Of a stretch of 28,860 bases of DNA, positions 21,712-28,532 are shown in pieces. Source of the DNA: a virus. Where the stretch lies: positions 1 through 28,860 of IMG/VR virus record IMGVR_UViG_3300021137_000068; one strand, written 5' to 3'. Positions within the stretch are counted from its first letter, which is position 1. Each line of letters begins with the position of its first letter. The notes beneath the pieces were generated by a model. That model had not been told where the DNA came from. It made no database searches and was given only the letters and a program-made list of their open reading frames with translations. The position numbers and the translations under genes were made by a program.

Positions 21712-22725
21712 ATGAAATACGCACTAATCGACACCGCTAACACCTTCTTTCGTGCTCGTCATGTTGCATCACGCAATAGTGATCCATGGGAGAAGGTGGG
21801 TATGGCCCTACATTTAACACTTGCTAGTGTCAATCAAGCAGTGAAACGTTTTGGTATTGACCACGTAGTCTTTTGCCTGGAGGGGAAATCGTTTAGAAAG
21901 TCTATCTACCCACAATACAAGGCACATCGTGCAGTTGCAGTGCAAGCAATGACTGAGGAAGAACAGATTGAGAATAAACTTTTTTGGGACACTTACGCAG
22001 AATTTACGGATAATTATTTAAAGACTAAAACAAATTGTAGCGTATTGCGTCATCCCGAAGCAGAGGCTGATGATGTGATTGCACGTTTCATCCACTTGCA
22101 TCCAAACGATACACACTATATTATTAGTACAGACACTGATTATGTACAACTAATTGCTAACAATGTTCATCAGTATAATGGTGTTAGTAACGAACTTATT
22201 AAACTTGATGGCTACTATAATGATAAAGACAAACTAATCATTGACAAGAAAACTAATGAGCCTAAACTATTAGAGGATCCTGAATACTTATTGTTTAAGA
22301 AAATTATTAGAGGTGATACTTCCGACAACGTTTTTACTGCATATCCAGGTGTGCGTGAGGTTGGAAGTAAGAATAAAGTTGGCATTCGTGAAGCGTTTGC
22401 GGATCGTCACAAGCAAGGATTTAATTATAATACTTTTATGTTACAACGTTGGACTGACCATGATGGTAACGAGGTTCGTGTAAAAGATGCTTATGAACGA
22501 AACAAAACATTGATTGATTTGAAGGCACAACCTCAGGACATTAAGGACAAGGTTGATTCAATGATTAAGAATGATGTCCGTTCTACAACTATCCCAATGG
22601 CGGGAATTCACTTATTAAAATTTTGTGGTAAGTATGAACTTAAAAAAATTGCAGACAATGCTGAGAATTATAGCAAGTGGCTTAATAGCCCGTATCAAGG
22701 TGTACTACATGAAGAAACTACCTAA
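21712..22725 (+). CDS. rnh: 5'-3' exonuclease / RNase H (T4 Rnh, FEN type)
   Basis: This 337-residue flap-nuclease family protein is close to T4 RNase H (305) and should remove RNA primers from Okazaki fragments. Metal-binding acids are visible: Asp7 (LIDTANTFF), Glu57 in CLEGKSFRKSIYPQYKAHR, EAEADD (116-121), STDTDY (Asp141, Asp143) and RGDTSDN (Asp202, Asp205). YPGVREVGSKNKV marks the helix-hairpin-helix-like region. It has its own promoter, and its 3' end overlaps the next gene by 17 bases. It fits functionally with the polymerase and clamp at the left of the window. Confidence 0.9.
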   Translation: MKYALIDTANTFFRARHVASRNSDPWEKVGMALHLTLASVNQAVKRFGIDHVVFCLEGKSFRKSIYPQYKAHRAVAVQAMTEEEQIENKLFWDTYAEFTDNYLKTKTNCSVLRHPEAEADDVIARFIHLHPNDTHYIISTDTDYVQLIANNVHQYNGVSNELIKLDGYYNDKDKLIIDKKTNEPKLLEDPEYLLFKKIIRGDTSDNVFTAYPGVREVGSKNKVGIREAFADRHKQGFNYNTFMLQRWTDHDGNEVRVKDAYERNKTLIDLKAQPQDIKDKVDSMIKNDVRSTTIPMAGIHLLKFCGKYELKKIADNAENYSKWLNSPYQGVLHEETT

Positions 22726-22936
22726 TCAATTATATTCGGGTCTTTTTGAGATTGTAAAAGATCACACAATGTATTATTATAGCAGAGTTGGTCCTGAATA
22801 TTGTCATTTAACCGATGAAGGTAAGGAGGCTGTATTACAGTGGATAGAAATCATGGCACCGCAAATGCATAAAAAAGAACAAGCAGAATTAGACCTTCGT
22901 GCTAAACAAATGGTTTGGAATGAGTTGAAGAAATGA
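22709..22936 (+). CDS. Small unassigned protein
   Basis: The protein has 75 residues. Aromatic N-terminal half (LYSGLFEIVKDHTMYYYSR) and helical charged C-terminal half. ATG at 22709 has AAGG upstream and overlaps the nuclease gene by 17 bases; a longer frame would overlap much more. The stop is shared with the next ATG (ATGA). No family was recognised. Confidence 0.55.
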   Translation: MKKLPNQLYSGLFEIVKDHTMYYYSRVGPEYCHLTDEGKEAVLQWIEIMAPQMHKKEQAELDLRAKQMVWNELKK

Positions 22937-23139
22937 GTACAGTAAAAATTGTACAGGGTGATAGAGATTTTTATATGGTAGATGGTATCAAGTTGGTACC
23001 TCGTGCCTGTATTGAAATTTCAGAATCATGTCCTGATTATTTAAAGAGTATGATTTTAAATGCTGTAAGTAACGGTGAACTACAAGCAGTTGCGTATGTA
23101 CCTGAAAAAGAATTATTTTGGGAGAAGCTATCAGCATGA
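22933..23139 (+). CDS. Small unassigned protein
   Basis: The protein has 68 residues, with a beta-like start (VKIVQGDRDFYMVDGIKLVP) and helix DYLKSMILNAVSNGE. It ends in an ATGA overlap with the next gene and begins in one with the previous gene, so the three genes form a tight translational unit. No motif was recognised. Confidence 0.55.
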   Translation: MSTVKIVQGDRDFYMVDGIKLVPRACIEISESCPDYLKSMILNAVSNGELQAVAYVPEKELFWEKLSA

Positions 23140-23621
23140 CTAAAGAAGTATTTTATAAGAAAGTTGGCAAACGTTATATACCTGTAAGTGAATATGACAG
23201 TGAGTGGTCAAAATCATTTACTGAAGGTGCACATTTAGTAGTGGTGGAAAAGCCCGGTGTCACCAGCTATAAGTATAACATTCAACCTAACTATGCAGCA
23301 TTGATTGCTGCCGGTCGTGTTGCTGAGGAAATGATTAGCAAAACAATCATGGATGCAACCGAGTTACGTTTTACTAATAAAATAAGAGCAAAAGACATTA
23401 CGCCTGAACAACGAGCAGCATGGGAACGTCTAGTAGAATTGCTTGGCCCTGAGGCACAACAACTAGAATGGCCCAGTGCTAGAGAAGCTGCACAACGTGC
23501 AGTTAAAGTTTTAGAACATGAAGCAGAGAAACTATTGAATGTTCCTGCTGTAAAGAAAGCCTACGAACATTTTATGTTTGTAGCAGCATTAACAAAGGAT
23601 GAAAATGAACCTAAAAGCTAA
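23136..23621 (+). CDS. Conserved unassigned phage protein
   Basis: The protein has 161 residues. KKVGKRYIPVSEYDSEWSKS and GAHLVVVEKPGVTSYKYNI form an N-terminal beta-domain, followed by long helices (ALIAAGRVAEEMISKTIMDA; REAAQRAVKVLEHEAEKLL). I have seen the YIPV-x-EYD plus AGRxAE pattern in uncultured phage genomes, never with a role. Start ATG 23136 overlaps the preceding stop. The next gene begins 17 bases before its end. Confidence 0.6.
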   Translation: MTKEVFYKKVGKRYIPVSEYDSEWSKSFTEGAHLVVVEKPGVTSYKYNIQPNYAALIAAGRVAEEMISKTIMDATELRFTNKIRAKDITPEQRAAWERLVELLGPEAQQLEWPSAREAAQRAVKVLEHEAEKLLNVPAVKKAYEHFMFVAALTKDENEPKS

Positions 23622-24066
23622 ACCAATTATAAACGGAGAATACTGGGTAATTACTGATGGACAAAAGAAGATCGGTAATGTACTTAGTGATGGTAGTGGA
23701 TTTGATGTTAAGATTGGCAACAACATTGAACATTATGCGTCCACTAAACAGATTGAAAAGAAAATCAATATTGAGTTTGAAAAGATTGCAAAGAAAGCAA
23801 AGAAAGATATTCAAGCACCTTTCGCAGTCTTTCCTACTGATTCAAATCGCATCTATAACAGTTTCTATGATGTGCAACGTAAACTACACATCTTTACAAA
23901 GACTGCCAAAAGTAAATGCTATCATGTTGCTGGTTGGTTTGCAGTTAAGCAAGGTGAAGAATTTCAACCAGTTTTTTGTCCAAAGTATATCTTTATTCAA
24001 CGTTATGAATACATTGGCCCCTTCAAAACAAAAGACGAGGTAAATAGTAGCATAAATAACGTATGA
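23605..24066 (+). CDS. Conserved T4-like phage protein, unassigned
   Basis: The protein has 153 residues. AKPIINGEYWVITDGQKKIG, then a basic helix (FEKIAKKAKKDI), then AVFPTDSNRIYNSFYDVQRK and YEYIGPFKTKDEV. This order occurs in marine T4-like phages; function unknown. I chose ATG 23605 over 23599 because AAAGG is six bases from the former and directly abuts the latter. It ends in ATGA with the next gene. Confidence 0.6.
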   Translation: MNLKAKPIINGEYWVITDGQKKIGNVLSDGSGFDVKIGNNIEHYASTKQIEKKINIEFEKIAKKAKKDIQAPFAVFPTDSNRIYNSFYDVQRKLHIFTKTAKSKCYHVAGWFAVKQGEEFQPVFCPKYIFIQRYEYIGPFKTKDEVNSSINNV

Positions 24067-24248
24067 GTCAAATTAAGAAGTTTATGGAGCGCATCTCTTT
24101 GGCAGAAGCTAGAAGCAGTAAGGATGTTTCTATGACTTTGAATGATGCCAAACTATTGCGTGATGAAATCATGACCATGCTATTGGATAAAAAATCTAGT
24201 AACAAAGAAGAGGTTATAGAAGTAGTCGTGCGAGGAAACAAGTGGTAA
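24063..24248 (+). CDS. Small helical protein
   Basis: The protein has 61 residues, largely helical (IKKFMERISLAEARSSKD; LLRDEIMTMLLDKK), with a basic/acidic C-terminus (VIEVVVRGNKW). Similar short proteins occur next to the preceding family in other T4-like phages; I know no function. Confidence 0.55.
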   Translation: MSQIKKFMERISLAEARSSKDVSMTLNDAKLLRDEIMTMLLDKKSSNKEEVIEVVVRGNKW

Positions 24249-24251
24249 GTA

Positions 24252-24545
24252 ATGAGCAGAACACAACCAAAAGTTCTACTTGAGATAGTAGACAAGACAA
24301 CTTATAAGTGCGACCAGATTGTAGAAGCAAGTGGCATATGGGCTGTGTTCTTTGACGGACAACCTATAAATCTAAAGAGCCAACACTACCTGGATAATGA
24401 AGCTGTGCCTAAATATAAGAAAACAAGTTTTAGTAATCCAGGTCACGCTCGTAACCTGTGTCGTAAACTGAACAAGCAATTTAAAAGTGATAAATTTACT
24501 GTGGTGTTTATGAACAACGGCACCGTGGTTTATCCAGATGAGTAA
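24252..24545 (+). CDS. Small unassigned protein
   Basis: The protein has 97 residues, beta-rich (VLLEIVDKTTYKCDQI; WAVFFDGQPINLK; FTVVFMNNGTVVYP) with a basic central helix (HARNLCRKLNKQF). The fold could be a small nucleic-acid-binding domain, but no motif proves it. It starts 3 bases after the previous stop and overlaps the next gene by 8 bases. Confidence 0.55.
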   Translation: MSRTQPKVLLEIVDKTTYKCDQIVEASGIWAVFFDGQPINLKSQHYLDNEAVPKYKKTSFSNPGHARNLCRKLNKQFKSDKFTVVFMNNGTVVYPDE

Positions 24546-24924
24546 GCCAACATACAAAGAACAAATAACACAAACTGTTTTTGAACAGATTAATGATCCA
24601 GTGTTGACCATTGAACAGGCTTACAAACAATGGTGGCAAAATCCCAGACGTGACGGTGGACTAAGATTAACACAATTAGGTGATCTTAGTTTCCGCCTTG
24701 TTGGCTTAGAATATCACGACCACCCGATCAAGACAAAGAATCAAAGTTATTACCACTTTGTGTTAGAGCTTGATAAGAAAATCAAATGTCCCTATTATGT
24801 TGATGTAAATACTAGTGACAAGGCAAACAAGCCTTTCATTAGACTATACGATGACCGTATTAGCATGATGCTAAATTTATACGGGGACTTAGATAGTTAC
24901 TTACAATCAGTGAGAACAAAATGA
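24538..24924 (+). CDS. Conserved unassigned phage protein
   Basis: The protein has 128 residues. AYKQWWQNPRRDGGLRLTQLG (about residues 28-48) followed by FRLVGLEYHDHPI is a combination I recall from many T4-like phages, without assigned function. The C-terminal part (CPYYVDVNTS; IRLYDDRISMMLNLYGDLDS) is a mixed fold. It is coupled to a 56-residue gene by ATGA. Confidence 0.6.
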   Translation: MSKPTYKEQITQTVFEQINDPVLTIEQAYKQWWQNPRRDGGLRLTQLGDLSFRLVGLEYHDHPIKTKNQSYYHFVLELDKKIKCPYYVDVNTSDKANKPFIRLYDDRISMMLNLYGDLDSYLQSVRTK

Positions 24925-25091
24925 CCGAACAAAAGAAAAGCAAAAACCCATTCATTAACATGGCTAACGAAGCCAAAAACAAAAATCAAAATCAACATCC
25001 TGGATTAGGTAAAGCTCCAAAATCTCAGGGTCCTAAACCAACAAAAGGTTTTGGTTCAAGTGTCATGCGTAAAACAGGGCGAGGTGGTTGA
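24921..25091 (+). CDS. Small basic, disordered protein
   Basis: The protein has 56 residues, rich in Lys, Asn, Gln, Gly and Pro (NKNQNQHPGLGKAPKSQGP) and without hydrophobic core, so probably disordered; it ends RKTGRGG. The ATG overlaps the previous stop. A DNA- or RNA-binding tail-like role is possible from charge alone. No family was recognised. Confidence 0.5.
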   Translation: MTEQKKSKNPFINMANEAKNKNQNQHPGLGKAPKSQGPKPTKGFGSSVMRKTGRGG

Positions 25092-25102
25092 TATAGTTGT
25101 CA

Positions 25103-25110
25103 ACTAAATA
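25103..25110 (+). promoter_or_regulatory. Late-like promoter core ACTAAATA
   Basis: ACTAAATA lies 40 bases before the ATG of the secreted peptide gene, in a 58-base gap. The same octamer recurs at 25382-25389 before the phasin-like gene. No good -35/-10 pair is present in this gap. Confidence 0.35.
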
Positions 25111-25149
25111 GACTAGTAAGGCGTTATATAACATTAAGGAGTAAACCCT

Positions 25150-25323
25150 ATGAAACAAGTTCTAACAATCATTTTGGCATCAATGTTCGCATTGTGTGCA
25201 ATGGCAGAAGAAGGTACTAATGGTCCAGTTAAAGAAGGCAAGATGTTGCTTGCTAAGAAAAAGGATCATAGCAAAGATAAGAAACCAGAAGCACCTAAAA
25301 AGGCTGAACCAAAAAAGAAGTAA
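25150..25323 (+). CDS. Secreted lysine-rich small protein
   Basis: The protein has 57 residues. MKQVLTIILASMFALCAMA is a Sec signal peptide with a likely cut after AMA (residue 19). The mature 38 residues are Lys/Glu/Pro-rich and disordered, ending PKKAEPKKK. Similar small periplasmic proteins are common in betaproteobacterial and other aquatic genomes. The Cys at 16 does not sit in a lipobox. AAGGAG lies eight bases before ATG, a strong site. Role unknown; periplasmic action during lysis or superinfection control is speculation. Confidence 0.6.
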   Translation: MKQVLTIILASMFALCAMAEEGTNGPVKEGKMLLAKKKDHSKDKKPEAPKKAEPKKK

Positions 25324-25361
25324 TTAGAGACAACTCTCTACACTTTTATTACAAAGTATTG

Positions 25362-25397
25362 TATAATACAGTCTCACAGGTACTAAATACTTGTGCA
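25362..25397 (+). promoter_or_regulatory. Promoter region of the phasin-like gene
   Basis: A perfect TATAAT (25362-25367) has only a poor -35 (TACACT, 25339-25344). ACTAAATA (25382-25389) is a late-like core, and TAAATACTTGTGCA (25384-25397) is an exact copy of 12305-12318. Immediately after, CAGTTACAG and CTGT plus AACTG form an interrupted inverted repeat (25396-25418). Two start classes may serve this gene. Confidence 0.45.
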
Positions 25398-25447
25398 GTT
25401 ACAGTTCTGTAAAAACTGATACACTTAAACACACACAGGAGAAAATT

Positions 25448-25723
25448 ATGTTTAGTACATTCGCACATTCCGGCGTTGACGCCATTCAAACAGCAAAGAA
25501 ACAATTCGTTGATACTTTCGCTCCAACACAAGAAATCAAAAAAATCAGCAATGAATTTGTAGATGCTCAAAGTGAGTATACAAAGAAAGCTATTGATACA
25601 GGTGTTAAAACTGCTACTGATTTTATGGAATTGTTGACAGACCGCACCCCTTATGTAGAAGCACAAAAGTTTTTTCAAAACTTCTTCCCTTCTACTGCTC
25701 CAGTAGCCAAGAAAGGTAAATAA
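25448..25723 (+). CDS. Phasin-like small protein
   Basis: The protein has 91 residues. The start at 25448 follows AGGAGAAAATT; longer frames cross the promoter region. FVDTFAPTQEIKKISNEF, VDAQSEYTKKAIDTGVKTAT and DFMELLTDRTPYVEAQKFF look like the amphipathic helical core of phasins, proteins that coat polyhydroxyalkanoate granules in bacteria. The protein is shorter than most phasins (about 180) and the C-terminus is basic (VAKKGK). A host with storage granules would fit, but the match is by pattern only; a generic coiled-coil protein is the alternative. Confidence 0.5.
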   Translation: MFSTFAHSGVDAIQTAKKQFVDTFAPTQEIKKISNEFVDAQSEYTKKAIDTGVKTATDFMELLTDRTPYVEAQKFFQNFFPSTAPVAKKGK

Positions 25724-25725
25724 TC

Positions 25726-25911
25726 ATGTTTATCGTTCTAGTCATTTTGGCTTTGGTATTTACTGCGGGGTTAATTGTTAACTTCTTTAAAGAGAAGACT
25801 TATGGGTCTAGCTTGGAACAATATATCCTTGATAATAACCCACAAACTACAAGTGATGTAGAACGATTAACTGTTGAATATGACTTGAAAACTTCAAGAG
25901 GTTCATTATGA
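25726..25911 (+). CDS. Small membrane protein
   Basis: The protein has 61 residues. An N-terminal transmembrane segment (MFIVLVILALVFTAGLIVNF) is followed by a cytoplasmic-type tail with LEQYILDNNPQTTSDVERL. The phrase YI-x3-NPQ-x3-DVE-x-L is widespread in small phage proteins of unknown role. It starts 2 bases after the phasin-like stop and ends in an ATGA overlap. Confidence 0.6.
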   Translation: MFIVLVILALVFTAGLIVNFFKEKTYGSSLEQYILDNNPQTTSDVERLTVEYDLKTSRGSL

Positions 25912-25991
25912 AAAAGTTTTTTAAAGCATTATTAGAGGCAATCATTGCCGCTCGTATGGCTAAGGCAAAACAAATCATTCGTGGATCATGA
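25908..25991 (+). CDS. 27-residue amphipathic mini-protein
   Basis: MKKFFKALLEAIIAARMAKA with seven further residues forms a single positively charged amphipathic helix. It overlaps the genes on both sides (ATGA at 25908 and again at 25988), so removing it would leave a gap in an otherwise continuous coupled run. I recall similar short AARQA-type peptides beside the same kind of membrane gene in other phages. Function unknown. Confidence 0.5.
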   Translation: MKKFFKALLEAIIAARMAKAKQIIRGS

Positions 25992-26554
25992 TTAGCCATA
26001 CCAACATATATCGTCTAAAAGACTATGCGGCTCACTTGAAAAGTCTGACACCAGAAGATAAAGCAAGTCGCTTTGGTCACATCGTCAATGATACTGTCAT
26101 TGACCAATTAATACTGCAAATGGTCTATCATCCTTTAGACCATGAATTGTGGTATCATAAAATAGATGATAGTATTGTTGGTTGGGGACACATGGCAAAG
26201 AATAATGATGGGTCTTGGGAACTTGCTGTATCAGTAGAATATGATTATCAACGACAAGGTATTGGTAACAAACTTATTGTTGAAATGATGACATGGTCTA
26301 AGTTTCACAAGATTCCTGAAGTATTCATGCACTGCATTGAAGATAACAAGGTTATTCAACATCTAGCATCAAAGAACGAGTTAAGAACAAAAGAGCGTGG
26401 ATACGGTGAGCGTACTGCTGCTATTGAAGTTACTGAACCAACATTCTTTGAAACCAATTCACAACTCTGGAAAGAGCAAAGTGAAATCATGCATGAGTTT
26501 GGTAGGCTACGCAAGCGTTTAACAAACTTATGGGGTAATGCAATATTACCATAA
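25988..26554 (+). CDS. GNAT N-acetyltransferase
   Basis: This 188-residue protein has a GNAT fold over about residues 5-135. ELAVSVEYDYQRQGIGNKLI (about 75-94) is motif A, with Q-R-Q-G-I-G binding acetyl-CoA pyrophosphate. It is followed by the helix VEMMTWSKFHK and the strand EVFMHCI. The C-terminal 50 residues (helical, TNSQLWKEQSEIMHEFGRLR) are extra. The substrate is unknown; phage GNATs may modify host proteins, small molecules or DNA bases. Two short inverted repeats lie at and after its 3' end. Confidence 0.8.
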   Translation: MISHTNIYRLKDYAAHLKSLTPEDKASRFGHIVNDTVIDQLILQMVYHPLDHELWYHKIDDSIVGWGHMAKNNDGSWELAVSVEYDYQRQGIGNKLIVEMMTWSKFHKIPEVFMHCIEDNKVIQHLASKNELRTKERGYGERTAAIEVTEPTFFETNSQLWKEQSEIMHEFGRLRKRLTNLWGNAILP

Positions 26555-26581
26555 TGATTGAAACAATAATGTAACAATCAT
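26534..26581 (+). repeat. Two tandem inverted repeats at the end of the GNAT gene
   Basis: GGTAAT (26534-26539) with ATTACC (26545-26550), then ATGATTG (26554-26560) with CAATCAT (26575-26581). Neither is GC-rich or followed by a T-run. They may slow transcription or protect the mRNA end; low certainty. Confidence 0.3.
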
Positions 26582-26613
26582 AAAATAAACACACATACAC
26601 AAGGAGACATAAA

Positions 26614-26886
26614 ATGTCAGATAAAGAAAATTCATTCACACCAAAACTTCCAGAAGTTAAATTCAACAAAAATGGTTACGAGATTCGTGCCGATGTACTA
26701 GCAATGGCTAAAGACATTGTGATGCAAGATTATCAAGTCAAGTTCGCAGGATGGGAAATGACTGCTAAGAAAGTTGATGGTCAAGTTATTAGTACAGTTG
26801 CTATGCCAGAGTTTCCAGGTATGGACAAGATCATTGAAACTGCTGAAAAGATGTATGGCTTTGTGAATCAGAGTAATAAAAAGTAA
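26614..26886 (+). CDS. Conserved T4-like phage protein, unassigned
   Basis: The protein has 90 residues. YEIRADVLAMAKDIVMQDYQ (about 24-43), KFAGWEMTAKK and MDKIIETAEKMYGFVN form a pattern I know from cyanophage and other marine T4-like genomes, without role. AAGGAG lies seven bases before ATG. The gene ends 31 bases before an intrinsic terminator, so it closes a transcript. Confidence 0.7.
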   Translation: MSDKENSFTPKLPEVKFNKNGYEIRADVLAMAKDIVMQDYQVKFAGWEMTAKKVDGQVISTVAMPEFPGMDKIIETAEKMYGFVNQSNKK

Positions 26887-26917
26887 TACTTAGTACTACT
26901 GTTACATTTTTACAACA

Positions 26918-26935
26918 CCCCGCTTGCGGGGTTTT
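26918..26935 (+). terminator. Intrinsic terminator
   Basis: CCCCG (26918-26922), loop CTTG, CGGGG (26927-26931), then TTTT. It is the only GC-rich stem with a T-run that I found in the window. It ends the transcript of the 26614 gene and lies eight bases before the next promoter. Confidence 0.9.
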
Positions 26936-26942
26936 CCATTTG

Positions 26943-26971
26943 TTGACAATAAATCATTTTGGTTGTACAAT
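26943..26971 (+). promoter_or_regulatory. Sigma70-type promoter with TTTTGG spacer motif
   Basis: TTGACA at 26943-26948, 17-bp spacer, TACAAT at 26966-26971. The spacer ATAAATCATTTTGGTTG matches the promoters at 20828 and 27190. Start expected near 26978; AAGGAA precedes ATG 26999. Confidence 0.88.
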
Positions 26972-26998
26972 ACATGTATTGAAACGAAAAGGAAAAAC

Positions 26999-27193
26999 AT
27001 GTTTACAGTCAAACAAACAACTTTGATGAACACCTTGGGTATTGTGTCTGACAAAGAACGCATGGACACTTATATGAATTATTGCGAGATTGAGTGTGAG
27101 TTGCGGGCAAACGGAATTAGTACTATTTCATTCACACAATTCCTTCAAGCAACAGTTGATTATGAATTGAGCAAAGCCAAACAAGAGGCTTGA
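26999..27193 (+). CDS. Small unassigned early-type protein
   Basis: The protein has 64 residues, helical (LMNTLGIVSDKERMDTYMNY; TQFLQATVDYELSKAKQE), with three Cys/Met-rich spots and no recognised motif. It has its own promoter upstream and the next promoter begins within its last codons, so it is a single-gene transcription unit that could also read through. Confidence 0.6.
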   Translation: MFTVKQTTLMNTLGIVSDKERMDTYMNYCEIECELRANGISTISFTQFLQATVDYELSKAKQEA

Positions 27194-27218
27194 CAATAAA
27201 TCGTTTTGGGCATATAAT
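27190..27218 (+). promoter_or_regulatory. Sigma70-type promoter with TTTTGG spacer motif
   Basis: TTGACA at 27190-27195, overlapping the previous stop codon, 17-bp spacer, TATAAT at 27213-27218. The -35 and first 12 spacer bases (ATAAATCGTTTTGG) are nearly those of the promoter 250 bases upstream. Drives the 27252 gene, start near 27225. Confidence 0.9.
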
Positions 27219-27251
27219 AGAGTCTTAATCAGTTGAAACAAGGAGTCTGAA

Positions 27252-27458
27252 ATGTCGTTTGAAAAAGAAGTTCTCGCTAAAGTTGCTACAGTTCTTAAAG
27301 ACGAAGATTCTGCTAGTTTCTTTTGTGGCTCATTGAGCGTGATTTGTGACGAAAATCAAGCCCGCAAAATCTTTCACAAACTTACAAAAGACTACAAAAA
27401 CAAAGTTCAAGTTTCCAAAGATGGCTCTTACGGCTATATCTACGACTTCATTGCTTAA
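27252..27458 (+). CDS. Small unassigned early-type protein
   Basis: The protein has 68 residues. SFEKEVLAKVATVLKDEDSA is helical, then SLSVICDENQARKIFHKLTK and VQVSKDGSYGYIYDFIA form an alpha/beta end. AAGGAG lies eight bases before ATG. No family was recognised; a strong promoter suggests early expression. Confidence 0.6.
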   Translation: MSFEKEVLAKVATVLKDEDSASFFCGSLSVICDENQARKIFHKLTKDYKNKVQVSKDGSYGYIYDFIA

Positions 27459-27471
27459 TAAGGAATTGAAA

Positions 27472-27777
27472 ATGTCTCTCACACCCTTGACAGAACGCCA
27501 AAAGTCTTTGATTGTTTCTAACATCGTCAAAGCATGTCGTAGTATTGATAACCTCAACAAAACTGGTTACAACTTCATTTACCTGTGTTCAGGCTTTATT
27601 GCTCATTATGACTTGTATGGTTTCATTGCAAGCTATACAGGTGAATCGTTGAAGCGTGACATTTTGTCCTATGCTGGTCAAAATCAGTGGCGCAACTTCC
27701 ATGAAGGTGAGCGTGACTATGAATATTACATGAGCAAAAAAGATGTGTACAATCGTATTCTCGCACAAATCGTTTAA
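27472..27777 (+). CDS. Unassigned phage protein
   Basis: The protein has 101 residues. LTERQKSLIVSNIVKACRSI is helical, followed by an aromatic middle (YNFIYLCSGFIAHYDLYGFI) and WRNFHEGERDYEYYMSKKD. The start at 27472 has AAGGAA upstream; the longer frame overlaps the previous gene fully and is rejected. No motif was recognised. Confidence 0.6.
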   Translation: MSLTPLTERQKSLIVSNIVKACRSIDNLNKTGYNFIYLCSGFIAHYDLYGFIASYTGESLKRDILSYAGQNQWRNFHEGERDYEYYMSKKDVYNRILAQIV

Positions 27778-27786
27778 GGAGTTAAC

Positions 27787-27915
27787 ATGAAAACATTTAT
27801 TCTTGGAACAATTTTCGGTATCATTGTCTCTACTGTGGGCTTCTCAGGCATCGCTAAAATGCTTGATAACGGTGTAGAGAAAACAAAGGCTATCGCAGTT
27901 GAAGGGGCGAAGTAA
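27787..27915 (+). CDS. Small membrane protein
   Basis: The protein has 42 residues with one transmembrane segment (FILGTIFGIIVSTVGFSGIA) and a short charged tail. AAGGAG lies six bases before ATG. The TFxLGxIFGI-x-V-x-TVGFSGIA pattern is familiar from small phage proteins with unknown role. The stop overlaps the next start (TAATG). Confidence 0.6.
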   Translation: MKTFILGTIFGIIVSTVGFSGIAKMLDNGVEKTKAIAVEGAK

Positions 27916-28064
27916 TGGATAAATGGATTTGCATCTGCCTTGTGGGCTTGATTGGTGGTATGTTTGCTCCAGTATGCGTAAGTGAATATGCTAAAGGACA
28001 ATGTCGTACGGAGGCAATCCACGCAGGTTACACAACTGACGACATTCTCAAACTTTGTAAATGA
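27915..28064 (+). CDS. Small membrane or exported Cys-rich protein
   Basis: The protein has 49 residues. MDKWICICLVGLIGGMFAPV is a hydrophobic signal or membrane segment; the rest (SEYAKGQCRTEAIHAGYTTD, then a Cys near the end) carries paired cysteines suitable for a disulfide outside the cytoplasm. I recall this SEYAKGQC-x-EAI-x-AG pattern in small phage genes. It starts on the previous stop. Confidence 0.6.
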   Translation: MDKWICICLVGLIGGMFAPVCVSEYAKGQCRTEAIHAGYTTDDILKLCK

Positions 28065-28093
28065 AATTCAAACGACAACAACTGGAGGATAAA

Positions 28094-28531
28094 ATGGGTT
28101 TAGATATGTACTTGGATGCCAAGCGTTTTCTTTGGTTCAATGAAAACGACTTGAGTAAAAATATCAGTGACAATTTCCCTGAACTAGGTGAAGTTCGCAT
28201 TAAAAAAGTCACCGCCGAAGCCGCATACTGGCGCAAGTCAAATGCTATTCACAAGTGGTTTGTTGATAATGTACAAAATAGTGTAGATAACTGTGGTACA
28301 TACGATGTGTCCAGAGAACAACTAACTGAGTTGCTTGAATTGATTGAATGTGTTCTTAAGGAACGAGGCAGGGCATGTGAATTGTTGCCAACTCAAGGTG
28401 GTTTCTTTTTTGGTACAACCGATTACGACAAGTACTATTTTGAAGACCTTGAAGATACAAAAAATACATTGACCAATCTACTTACTGACAAGTGGAAAGG
28501 TTGGGAGTTTTCATACCATTCAAGTTGGTGA
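28094..28531 (+). CDS. MGLDMYL-type conserved phage protein
   Basis: The protein has 145 residues. The start at 28094 is set by GGAGG at 28084-28088 and by the MGLDMYLDAKRF opening, which begins this family in many phages; an ATG 11 codons earlier overlapping the previous stop is less likely. AAYWRKSNAIHKWFVDNVQN (about residues 42-61) and YDVSREQLTELLELIE are the conserved core. The family is common and uncharacterised. Confidence 0.75.
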   Translation: MGLDMYLDAKRFLWFNENDLSKNISDNFPELGEVRIKKVTAEAAYWRKSNAIHKWFVDNVQNSVDNCGTYDVSREQLTELLELIECVLKERGRACELLPTQGGFFFGTTDYDKYYFEDLEDTKNTLTNLLTDKWKGWEFSYHSSW

Positions 28532-28532
28532 A

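Noticed and set aside
25150-25200. Lipoprotein signal in the secreted peptide
   Set aside because: The residues before Cys16 are F-A-L, not a lipobox; a signal peptidase I cut after AMA fits better.
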